This document shows, piece after piece, positions 46,928-57,857 of a DNA stretch of 64,000 nucleotides. Origin of the DNA: Humulus lupulus (taxonomy: Eukaryota > Streptophyta > Magnoliopsida > Rosales > Cannabaceae); NCBI RefSeq assembly GCF_963169125.1, contig NC_084794.1:87651018-87715017 (forward strand), given 5' to 3'. Positions within the stretch are counted from its first letter, which is position 1, and each line of letters starts with the position of its first letter. Position numbers and translations under genes: made by a program. A model generated the notes under the pieces. The model made no database searches, was not told where the DNA came from, and saw only the letters and a list, made by a program, of their open reading frames with translations.

Positions 46928-48616
46928 AAGTTTTGGGGAAGCCTTAAGGTTTTTAGGAGGATGGCTTGACAATTGAGGTTGTGAATTGGGGATTGAAGCT
47001 AGGATTGAATTGGAACAGCTCAGGGGGTCAAAATTCTTAGTTGAGGTAAGATTTTAACTCTGGTTTTGGTGGATTTCTGCTGTGATTTTAGTTTAGGCTA
47101 ACTTTTAACTAATGGTTGAGTTTTGATTTGGGTTAAGATTTTGGCTTGGATTATTGGATTGGTTGTGCTATTTGTGATATTTTATTGAGAGTCCTAGACT
47201 CAATTCTGACTATAGGGCATGTTTAGGATTAATTTTGGGGAATTTGGCTCGGGGAAAATGCAAGAAAAGCCCCATAATTTCTAGGTTTCGGGCTCGAGTC
47301 GCGGCGCTGTTCTTCAAGCTCCGCGGTTTGTGTACATGAAAGGGCTTTGGCGGTTCTCTGAAATCACCTAAGCGTCGCAGCACTGGTTAGGGTGCGCCAA
47401 GCCCATGTCTTCCAAGAGAGAGTCCCGAGCTCTCTGACTTGTAGCACGACGCAACCCTTGGACCTGAGCCATGACTCTAATTGAGAGATATAGGAAAAAC
47501 AAGTTTTTAGCTTGGAAACTTAAACCTAAGGGCTCGGGAAAGATTCTACTACCCGGTTTAATGGAATTCGAGGTCTCAGAGGCTAGTATATTATTTTGAA
47601 AATTTTAATTGGTTTAGGTTTTGATGGTTATCAATTATTGTATTTTGAATAGGTTATACCGCTAAGGCCCGGGATTAGAAATCATTCTCAGGACTGCCTT
47701 CTACTTTCTACTCGGGACTCGAGGTAAGAAAACTGCACCCTGGTTGTGGTCGGGGCCTGAACCCCTGTTCATGAATATGACTATGATTATACATGGGATT
47801 ATGATTATATCTATATTTGAGAATATCTGGTCAGAAATGCTCGTTTATGCTCCAACGAATTGCGTTTTAAGCAATTTATTTGCTTGATTATATTTGATCT
47901 GAAAGTCCGGCCTAAGGGAGTCGGGGCTGATGTTAAGCATGTAGAACGTAGCCCCGGCCTAAGCATGTCGTGGTTAGCTATATGACCAGAGGATGGCCTA
48001 AGGGCGCCATGTCTAAATGTCACAAAAATAAACAGAAGTTTCATTTGCACTTAACTAATTGTATTGAATGTTGGGATAGAATTATGTGTCAGATTGAGCA
48101 GATTATTACTGCTTAGCTCATTGCTTATGTCCTGCTAATATTTGAGTTGGAATATTTGTGTCTACTGCTTATATATAGTTGTTCATTTGTGTTTTTTATT
48201 CAAGTTTTCTTATTGAGCCTTGGCTCACGGGAGCTATGTGGTGCAGGTAAGGGAAAGGGAAAGCTGGAGTAGCCGTGAGTTGGAGAGCTTTAGGGGAAGC
48301 ATGTACATTTGCAGTTGCTCGACTGGCACGACCGAGGGATCAGCAGGGACTAGAGCCAACTTAACCTTAGCAACACGTTTATGTCCAAATGACTTGATTA
48401 GCAAGTTGTATATGCCTTGTATACACTTATTTTTTTTGGATCCCATGTACAGACTCAAACTTTTTAATGAAAACAACTATTTCTACTATCAAAATCCTTT
48501 AACCCTAATCCGTTAGTTAACCTTAGTAACACGTTTATGTCCAAATGACTTGATTAGCAAGTCCATAACTAGTTAAAATGCACATTGTAATGGTCTTCGC
48601 TATCCAAGGTAGTACA
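46241..48616 (+). repeat. 3' LTR of gypsy relic 2
   Basis: It starts TGTAACGTCCC after the purine tract aggaggggatagt (46228-46240) and ends near GTAGTACA at 48616, about 2.38 kb; the right end is less certain. It contains a CT microsatellite, a CpG-rich block (47290-47470), GAGGTAAGAAAACTGCACC (47722) and the shared block with GTGCAGGTAAGGG (48241). Confidence 0.8.
46888..46924 (+). repeat. (CT)n microsatellite
   Basis: Uninterrupted CT dinucleotide run of about 37 bases inside the gypsy 2 LTR, in the pyrimidine-rich leader position where related LTRs have shorter CT runs (for example 57332-57347). Confidence 0.95.
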
Positions 48617-49555
48617 ATATGACCCCAAATATTACCCAATAATGTGTAGATTGTAAGTTACACATTTGAGTTTTAATTTCACAAAGCCATAATGTGATAT
48701 GGTTGTTGGAGATGTTATTTTAACTCCCATTAAATGTATGGAGGTTACAAAATCATGCGGGAAAGGGTTTGAGATGTTTTGGAAAATGAAAAATTGGAGA
48801 GGCTGAAACAGCCTAGTGGTCACGGCCACAAGTGTCTTAGGTTGCGGCCTAGGAGTCACTAGCCAGCGGCCGCGACCTGGGGTGCTGACAACCGATTCAA
48901 ATTTTTTGTTTTTTTTCCAATTTGAATGGTTATAACATCCCAAGTAACTCACAAATCTTCATTTTAATTCCATAAACATCAAATTACACATTGGTAACAG
49001 ACATGGGGTCGGTGGAATTTAAAATTCAAAGGGTATCTCAAAACTCTATAAATAGGAGCCTAATGATCACTTGTAACACACCATTTTCTATTCACAAAGC
49101 ACTTGGCTGAAAGATACACCAAAGAGGCTTGTTTATTCCAGAGAGTTATTTCCATTTGTGAGAGTTCCCTTAGTGCTTGAGATATGGGGAAATAAGCTTT
49201 TGGACAAAGGTTATAAACCTTGTTTAAGTTGGTGATCCTCAATCCTCTTCACTTTGATTGTGTGAGTGAGAGAGCTTTTCTACATTGCTTTTGTTCTTAT
49301 CTTATTTCTTCTATTACTTTTGTATCATCTTCCTTCTTCTTCTTTACATATTTATTTGTAATTTTTCTATAGAGTTGTATTTTCTATCTACATCTTTTGT
49401 TCTACATCTTCTAGTTTATTTGTATCTTTTGTCATAGAGTTGTTGTTTCTATTATTCTCTTCATCTATATCTTTCTATATTTACTTGTATTTTTGCAATA
49501 GAGTTGTAACTTTATTTAATCAACATTTTTGTCATTTGTATCTTTTTGTGTATAG
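48617..49555 (+). repeat. LTR-like segment of unknown family
   Basis: It has a promoter-like CTCTATAAATAGGAG at 49045, a CpG-rich block at 48805-48890 with GGCCGCGACC and GGTTGCGGCC words, and a pyrimidine-rich leader in which 'atagagttgta' recurs four times (49372-49560) at intervals of about 60-75 bp. No matching second copy, TSD or coding sequence, so boundaries are approximate. Confidence 0.45.
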
Positions 49556-50380
49556 TTGTACTTTGTTTTTCCTATTTCCATTGGAACAATATTATTATCT
49601 CTAACAAATATGCTACTACAAGTAATTCTTCTAACTCTACTTCTCCATACCATGTTATTACTCCTACTTATCACTGATCTTATACCCAACCCTGTTCTTT
49701 TCTCATCACCGCCACCACCTTCCCCTCCCCCTCCATCATCACAACCTTCATTTGATTCCCCTCCTACTGATTATTTATTCCCTTCCCTTGCTACTCAACA
49801 TTCTTTAACTGATCACCTCCCAAATGATCACTCTACCACTGCTCCTTCCTCTTCTCCCACACCTCTCAGTCCAACCATAAACACTCATCCAATGCTTACA
49901 AGATCTAAATGTGGGGTTTACAAACCAAAGACTTATATAGCAAAGTGTGTCACTAATCCCACCATTCCATCGTCTACTTATAAACAAGATCTCTTTGTCC
50001 CTAATTGAAAAGCAGCTAGGGAAGCAGATTTCCATGCTCTTGTTAAAAATAAAACTTGGTCTTTAGTTCCCTACTCATCCACATCCAATATTATAGATCG
50101 CAAATGGATTTTTAAAGTCAAATACAACCCTAATGGCTCTATTGATAGATACAAAGATAGATTGGTTGCAAAAGGCTTTGCACAAACTCATGGTATTGAT
50201 TATTTTGACCCATTTAGCCTTGTTGTTAAAGCACCTACTATACGCACTATACTCACTATAACGTTACTCGTAGCTGGACCATTAGACAACTTGACATTCA
50301 AAATGCATTTTTAAATGGTGACCTTGATGAAGTTGTCTACATGTACCAACCCCTAATTTATTGACAGTTCAAACCGTACT
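49556..50380 (+). pseudogene. Copia relic B, left part (integrase-RT linker and RT start)
   Basis: The Pro/Ser-rich linker (SPPPPSPPPPSSQPSFDSPP, then MLTRSKCGVYKPK) is typical of the region between integrase and RT in copia elements. After a stop near 50007, RT begins: EADFHALVKNKTWSLVP, RKWIFKVKYNPNGSIDRYKD and VAKGFAQTHGIDYFDPFS, then a frameshift and [16 protein letters not shown]. It breaks off at 50380 where gypsy 3 is inserted and resumes at 62025. Gag and most of the integrase are absent, so the element was already deleted internally. Confidence 0.88.
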
Positions 50381-52594
50381 TGTAGCGTCCCAAATTTGCT
50401 AATAAAGCTTAGGGCCTTGATTAGCATGCTTGGAGGGCAATAATTGATTTATTATGTTATAATATGTAAATTTGGTGATTAGAAATATTAAATATGCATG
50501 TGGTTCCCTTTTGGCTATTAGGGGCATGTCTATAACATTAGCCCGTTGAGAGCATAAATGCAATATTTTGTATATATTGTGATTGATACCACATGAGAGT
50601 GGTGATATATTTGTGATGCATGATCTGAGACAGTCCTAGGGAGCAATTTGGCTAGAAAGTCATAACGGGGTCGAATGCCCAGCTCAGGAGGAGCTTGGGG
50701 GTATTTTGGGGATATAATATGTGTTCGGGAATTATAGAGTAATGGTTAGTAATTTACCAAGTATTTAGACATGTCGGGGACTTAACGGGATTTGGCAAAT
50801 GACTAAATTGCCCTTGGTGGCACTTGAGGATTTAAGATAAGTTTAAGGGGCAGGTTGGTCTTTTTGGAAAGTGGATATACACCTAGGCTGGAAAAAGCAC
50901 TGGAACAAAAAAAAGACATGAAACATAAGGTTAAATCTTTCTCTATCTCACAGATCTCTCTTTCTCTCTCCCTTTCATGGGGTGTTGAAGCTTTGGAGGA
51001 AACCTTGAAGAATTGAGTAGGTGGATTGGAGGATTGGGAAGCTTAAAGCTCAGGAACTGACTTAAGTGTAGAGGGAAGCTTTTTAATTGAATTAAGTTGC
51101 TGAATTCTGCTGGTTTTCTTAGGAATTCAAGCTTGCATGAGGTTTGGTTTGGTGTTTGAACTTGAATTATGGTGTTGGTAAGGATTAGGGAGTTGTTCTT
51201 AGGTGGATGTGATGCCTAGGTTGTGTAGATAAAGAATCCAAGCTTAATTATGGGTTTAATTGATGTTTGAATATGAGAATTAAAGTTTAGGCTCGAGGAA
51301 AATGCAGGAAAAAATGGAGGTTATCTGGGTTTGGAGGTTCGAGCCGCGACCTAAGGGTGGGAATGTCGCGGCCCGTGTCTCCTAGCAGGGAGGCATTTTT
51401 CCTCTGTTTTGTGGTGCGCTGTAGCCCTTAAGGGGCAGGGCCGCAACCTTAATTTAATGTTTTGGCTGTTTGAAGGTTTTTTGCTTAGGAACCCAAAAGT
51501 TAAGGCTTGGGAAGGGTTTTACCACTCGGATTGGTAAAATCTAAGGCCCTGAAAACTAGAATTATATCCCAAAGTTATTTAATGGATTAGAGCTTAATGG
51601 ATGGCCATTGTTGATGCGTTGTGACTAGGTTTTCAGCGGGGCTTGGGTTAGAGGACTATGTTTGGGATTTCGGTGCTCAGGAAGCTTGGGACACATGTAA
51701 GAAAATTGTTGTACCCGTAGAGCAGGGCGTGGCCGTATAGTTTGTATTGAAGTGCATTGACCTATGTGATTGAATTGTAGGGCATAGCCCTATTGTTTAT
51801 GTTTTGTATTCGTTTAAGTATTTGGTGATTATATGTTATGTATTACATATTTGTGAATGAACGGCGAAGGCCAAGAACGACAAGGGGCCGGGAACAACGT
51901 TAAGCACGTGGAGTGTAAAGCTGAGTACGGCAAGGGCCAGGAGCGGCACTAGCACGTGGAGTGCAAAGTCGAGTACGGCATGGTCCGGGAGCGGCGTTGA
52001 GCACGCAGAGTGCAAGCTGTTAGGGTGAGACCCTTCTCGAATGCTGGAGTCATCCTCACGGTGGAGACCGCGAACCCAGGGCATGGTAAAGCACCTGGGA
52101 CGGCATGACCGCTATGTTTTTAGCCTTTTGGTTGTTTTGAATGATATGTTAATTGATGGATATTCATATGTTGATTGTTTGTATTGAGTTTTCTTGCTGG
52201 GTTTCGGCTCACGGGTGCTCTATGGTGCAGGTAAGGGCAAAGGAAAGGTCGACCAACCATGAGTACGGAGAGCGTGAAGCAACGTGTACATGTTCGGCCT
52301 ACCTGGCTGCCACGGCCAGGGGTATTTTGGGAAATATTATGTATTAACCTAAATTTTGTCGCCTAGTCGACCCTAAATGTATTTTGAGTTGTAAATATTT
52401 TCTAAGTAGTATTTTGGGATCCCAACTGTATAACTTTTTGAGGTTTCAATGATTAACCAAACTTTTATATCTAATGACTGGTAACAGGTTTTTATCTCAG
52501 TTTAGCTACACTTTTAACCTAAAACCTTGATTAGCGAGTGATTAGCACGTTTTAAACTCACTTAGTAATGACTCCAAGGAAGTAAGGCATTACA
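50381..52594 (+). repeat. 5' LTR of gypsy element 3
   Basis: 2,214 bp, TGTAGCGTCCC...GGCATTACA. CpG-rich block at 51340-51455 (CCGCGACC, GTCGCGGCCC words), a GGCCAGGAGCGG tandem array, and the shared block with GTGCAGGTAAGGG at about 52226. Confidence 0.92.
51860..52018 (+). repeat. Tandem repeat of about 48 bp, three units, in the LTR
   Basis: Units carry GAGTACGGCAAGGGCC, GGAGCGGC and AGCACGTGGAGTGCAAAG words; GTACGG recurs at 51925 and 51973. The same array is in the 3' LTR at 61340-61445. Confidence 0.78.
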
Positions 52595-52597
52595 ACT

Positions 52598-52609
52598 TGG
52601 TATCAGAGC
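52598..52609 (+). promoter_or_regulatory. Primer-binding site, initiator tRNA-Met (gypsy 3)
   Basis: TGGTATCAGAGC three bases after the LTR end, as in gypsy element 1. Confidence 0.92.
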
Positions 52610-52929
52610 GAGCCAAGGTTTATGGTTCCTGGAGATCGACCGAACATGTACGCTCGCTGTCAGTGACAAGCTTGACTCAGGGTTTGTTCGTGATTATTGA
52701 ATTATATGCTTGATTGCATGTTTAAATGCCCTGTTTGCCTGATTTTTTTATATAGAGCATGATGAATGTGTTAACATATGCATGATGTTAGGGCATGGCC
52801 CCTTGATTGTTGTATGTTGCCTGTGTTATGTGAATTTGTTGGTTAGGTTTGGTTGATGTGAATTGGGAGGTGGTTTTGGATGTTGTTATCATGCCTAATG
52901 AGTGGCATCATTGATTGCAGGCATATTAT

Positions 52930-54009
52930 TGAAATTCCTCAGTGATCAATCAGACTCTGCGATAATAGGGTCGAGGATGACAACTAGGGTCAGGACCCTC
53001 CACCTGCCCCACCGAATTGGCAATAATTATTTGCTGAAATGGAAGCTAGACTTCACCGAACAGAAGAAGAGCTTCGATAATTGAGGCAACAGGCCCCTCC
53101 TTAGGGCATTGGGTTGCAGGTTCCACAGGCTGTGGCGCCAGTGCCAGTTCAGCCTGTTATGGAGAATAGATGGGAACCTTTGTATGAGAGGTTCAGGAAG
53201 CAGCATCCACCCACCTTCGAGGGTGGACCAGACTCACTACGGGCAGAGCAGTGGATGAACATGATTTATTCCATCCTGGATTTCATGAGGGTGGAAGGGA
53301 ATGAGAGGGTAGCTTGTGCCAACTACATGTTTAGAGAGGATGTCCGCATTTGGTGGGGTATGGTGAATCAGAGAAGGAACGTTGCAGCTATGACTTGGGA
53401 AGAGTTCATAAACATTTTCAATGAGAAGTACTACATTTTCGTAGTCCGAGTTGCGAAGGTTGATGAGTTTACCAACCTGACTCAAAACTGGATGACAGTT
53501 ACTAAGTATGCCTTGAGATTTGACCGGTTGGTGAAGTTCGTGCCGGATTTGGTGCCAACTGATATGGCATGCAGGGATCGGTTTGTGCAGGGATTGAATG
53601 TTATGATCGCATGTGATGTAAAGATAACCTTGGATCAGGGGACTACTACGTATGCTCAATTAGTGGACAAGGCCCTTACAACTGAGGGGGCCGAGGATCA
53701 GATATGGAGAGAGGGCACTGCTAGGTGCGATGCTCGGAGGACGGTGCCTCCTTTTACCGGATCTAGTCGGGGTAGTGGCCCCAGTGAGCAGAAGAGAAAG
53801 GCCCCAGACTCTTTCATTCCTCCTAGATCAGATAGGAGTGCACGGTGTGCTTTCAGTGGCCGTCAGGGTGGGGGTGACAACTGGAGGAGTTTCCCAGTGT
53901 GTCCTCGATGCAGACGATGACACGAGAGAGAGTGCAGGATCAGGGCCTGATTTATTTGTGGGATTGTTAACCATTTGAAGAAGGACTGCCCACAAGCCAG
54001 GAAAAAGGA
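52930..54009 (+). pseudogene. Gypsy 3 gag, broken
   Basis: The N-terminal part is recognisable only in pieces (an EEELR...LRQQAPP coil region with two stops). The capsid is open from 53114: RFRKQHPPTFEGGPDSLRAE, ANYMFREDVRIWWGMVNQ and FNEKYYIFVVRVAKVDEF, then TKYALRFDRLVKFVPDLVPT. A stop follows CRR at about 53918, and the zinc knuckle survives only as CGIVNHLKKDC in a shifted frame with its first Cys changed. Collinear with gypsy 1 gag. Confidence 0.9.
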
Positions 54010-56692
54010 GCCAAAGCAGAGCGGCAGTCTCGCTCCTGCCAGAGTATTCACCTTGACCCAGACTGAGGTTGAGGCTACCCCCTCAGTCGTGAAAGGTCAG
54101 ATTTCTAGTGCTGGTTCTTATTTTACTGCATTGATTGATTCGAGAGCTACTCATTCATTTGTGTCTGCTAGAGTGATAAATCAGTTGTGTAGACCTAGTG
54201 ATTTGTATGCAAGAGGATTTCAGACTTTATTGCCGACTGGGGAGCTGGTAGTCTCTAGGAGATGGGTTAGAGCATTTCCAGTAGAGATAGACAATAGAGA
54301 ATTGTCCTTTGATTTGATTGAGGTAGCGATGGATGACTTTGATGTGATCTCAGGGATGTATTGTTTATCGAAGTAGGAGGCGACGATTGACTGCAGGCTT
54401 AGGATGGTGACTTTTGAACCAGAAGAGGAAGTACCTTTTGTATTCATGGAGGCAGTGAGTGGACTGCAAGTACCTATGATTTTGGCACTGAAGGCTAGAG
54501 ACCTGATGCAGGAAGGTTGCATAGGATTCCTAGCAAACATTGTGGATACATCTAGAGAAGTGGCGGTTGGACCGAGTGAGACCAGATTGGTATGTGAGTT
54601 TCCAGATTTGTTTCTCACACACTTGCCAGGTTTGCCGCCACAGCGGGAGATCGAGTTCGTTATAGAGTTGGTGCCAGGGGCGGAGCCAATATCTAGGAAA
54701 CCTTATACAATGGCTCCAACAGAGTAAAAAGAACCGAATATTCAGTTGCAGAAGTTACTGGATATGGGGTTCATCAGACCGAGTTTCTTGCCATGGGGTG
54801 CTCCAGTGTTGTTCGTCAAGAAGAAGGATGAATATTTAAGAATGTGTATTGACTACAGGGAGTTGAACAAGTTGACTATTAAGAACAAGTACCCACTACC
54901 TAGGATTGATGACTTGTTTGACCAGCTACAGGGGAAGACAATGTTCTCTAAGATTGACCTTCGGTCAGGCTACCACCAGTTAAGGATTAAAGAGGAGGAC
55001 ATACCAAAGACCGCTTTCTGCACAAGATATGGACACTATGAATTCCTGGTTATGTCCTTTGCATTAACCAACGCCCCAGCAGTTTTTAGTGGCCACTATG
55101 AATTCCTGGTTATATACCATCTTGGGAAGGCAAATGTAGTGGCCGACGCACTGAGTCGGAAGGGCCCAGGACAGTTGTTCAGTTCGAGGTAGATATCTGA
55201 TAAGTTAGCTGAGGAGATGACGAGAGCGGGTATATAGTTGGTGGTTAGTCGGTTAGCCAACATCACTCTTCAATCTATACTCCTTGAGAGGATAAAGGAG
55301 GTGTAGGGGGAGGATCCCTAATTGAGAGGGTACAAAGAGAGCGTCTTAGGCGGAGCGGCTAAAAAAATTTCTATTTCAGAGATGGGACTACTGAAGTACA
55401 AGGGTCGGATTTGCGTTCTGATGGATTCTAATATCCGGCGAGAGATCTTAGATGAATCTCATACCACTCCCTATTCTTTGCATCCGGGTACAAGGAAGAT
55501 GTACCAAAATTTGAGAACTTTGTATTGGTGGCCAGGAAGGAAAAGGGACGTGGATTATGTGGCCAAGTGTTTAACTTGTCAGCTGGTAAAGGCTGAACAT
55601 CAGAGGCCAGCAGGGTTATTGCAGCCCCTAGGGATTCCGGAGTGGAAATAGGAGGATATCACCATGAACTTCGTGGTTGGCTTATCGAAGACTGTGGGAC
55701 AACATGATTCCGTGTGGATGATTGTGGATATGTATACCAAATCCGCCCACTTTTTGCCTATTAGGACAACTTATATTGTGGAGCAGTATGCTGAGTTGTA
55801 TGTGAAGGAAAATGTACGACTTTATGGGGCTCCGAGGTTGACAGTATCCAATAGGGACCCAACCTTCACCTCCAAGTTTTGGGAGAGCCTACAGAAGGCT
55901 ATGGGAATGCAGTTGCAGTTTAGTACCGCTTATCATTTTGATGGATGGATAGTCTGAGAGGACGATTCAGGTACTAGAGGATATGTTACGAGCCTGTGTG
56001 TTGGATTTTGGAGGATCTTGGAGTAAGTATCTCCCTTTAATTGAGTTTTCGTACAACAACAGTTATCAGGCGACTATCGGAGTGGCTCCGTATGAGATTC
56101 TATATGGTAAGAAATGTTGATCACCTATCCATTGGGATGAGATGGGTGAGAGGAGATACTTGGGTCGTGAGGTTGTTCAGAAGACCAATGAGGTGATTGA
56201 AAAGATTCGAGCTTGGATACTCACCTCTCAGAGTCGTCAGAAGCGTTACTCAGACTTGAGATGCAGGAGCGTAGACTTTCAAGTCGGTGACCATGTGTTT
56301 CTCCCTTAAGAGGAGTGAAACGATTTGGTGTGCGGGGCAAGCTGAGCTCTAGGTTTGTTGGCCCCTTTGAGATTCTGGAATGGGTTGGAGAGGTAGCTTA
56401 CAGATTGGCGATGCCACCAGCTCTATCAGGGGTTCACAGTGTATTTCATGTATCCATGCTCCGAAAATATGTATTAGATTCTACGCGCGTGCAGCGTTAC
56501 GAGAAATTGGAGCTGGATCAGGATTTATCGTATGAGGAGAAGCCGGTTCAGATTCTCGACTGAAAGGATAAAGTCTTGCGGAGCAAGACCATCGCCTTAG
56601 TGAAAGTGTTGTGGAGGAGCAACAAAGTGGAAGAGGTGACTTGGGAACTTGAGACAGATATGCGGGATCGGTATCCCGAGTTATTCAGCTAA
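54010..56692 (+). pseudogene. Gypsy 3 pol with RT/RNase H deletion
   Basis: The protease motif is LIDSRATHSFVS, with Gly of DSGA replaced by Arg. RT runs from [20 protein letters not shown] through [20 protein letters not shown] to LTNAPAVF, then jumps at about 55090 to [20 protein letters not shown]. This loses the catalytic IDD box and nearly all of RNase H; a 20-bp copy of upstream sequence sits at the junction. Integrase has [39 protein letters not shown] and, at the usual Asp of VSDRDP, Asn (VSNRDP). Several stops and frameshifts follow (near 55650, 55955, 56120, 56310). The C-terminal [10 protein letters not shown] and chromodomain-like VKVLWRSNKVEEVTWE are present; the TAA at 56690-56692 is the natural end. 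Confidence 0.93.
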
Positions 56693-57857
56693 TTTCGAGG
56701 ATGAAATTTCTATAAGGAAGGGATAGTTGTAGTGTCCCAAATTTGTTAAAAAGGCTTAGGGCCTTGATTAGCATGCCTGGCAGGCACTAATTGATTTATT
56801 ATGTTAATATGTGAATTTGGTGATCATGTCATTAGAAATTCATGTGTTAGGTGGATTAAATATGCATGTGGGTCCCTTTTGGCTATTAGGGGCATGTATG
56901 TAACTTTAGCTCGTTGAGGGCATAAATGCAATATTTGTATATATTGTGATTGATACCACGTGTCAGTGGTGATATATTTGTGATGCACGATTTGAGACAG
57001 TCCTAGGGAGCAGTTTGGCTAGAAAGTCTCAACGGGCTCGAATGCTCGGCTCAAGAGGAGCCTGGGGGTATTTTGGGGATATAATATGTGTTCGGGAATT
57101 ATTGAGTAACGGTTAGTAATTTACCAAGTATTTAGACATGTCAGGATTAAATGGGGATTTGTAGGAATACTCATGGACTTAACGGGATTTGGCAAATGAC
57201 TAAATTTCCCTTGGTGGAACTTGAGGATTTAAGATATATTTAAGGGGCATATTGGTCTTTTTGGAAAGTGGATATACACCTAGGCTGGAGAAAGCATTGG
57301 AACAAAATGAAGATCGATACAGAAGGTTAAATCTCTCTCTCTCTCTCCCTTTCATGGGGTGTTGAAGCTTTGGAGGAGACCTTGAAGAATTGAGTTGATG
57401 AATTGGAGGAGTGGGAAGCTTAAAGCTCAGGGAATCAGTTCAAGAACTGACTTAAGTGTCTAGGTAAGCTTTTTAATTGAATTCTGTTGGTTTTCTTAGG
57501 AACTCAAGCTTGCATGAGGTTTGGTCTGGTTAGCTATGTTTGAACTTGAATTATGGTGTTGGTAAGGATTAGAGAGTTGTTCTTAGGTGGATGTGATGCC
57601 TAGGTTGCGTAGACAAAGAATCCAAGCTTAATTATGGGTTTAATTGATGTTTGAATATGGGAATTAAGGTTCAGTCGAGGAAAACGTAGGAAAAAATGAA
57701 GGTTTTCTGGGTTTGGAGGTTCAAGCCGCGGCCCAAGGCTGGGAATGTCGCGGCCCGTGTGTGTCGAAGAGGCTAGGGGCCTCTGGCTTCTAGGCGCGCC
57801 GCGGCCCAAGGCTGGGAATGTCGCAGCCCGTGTCTCCTAGCAAGGAGGCATTTTTCC

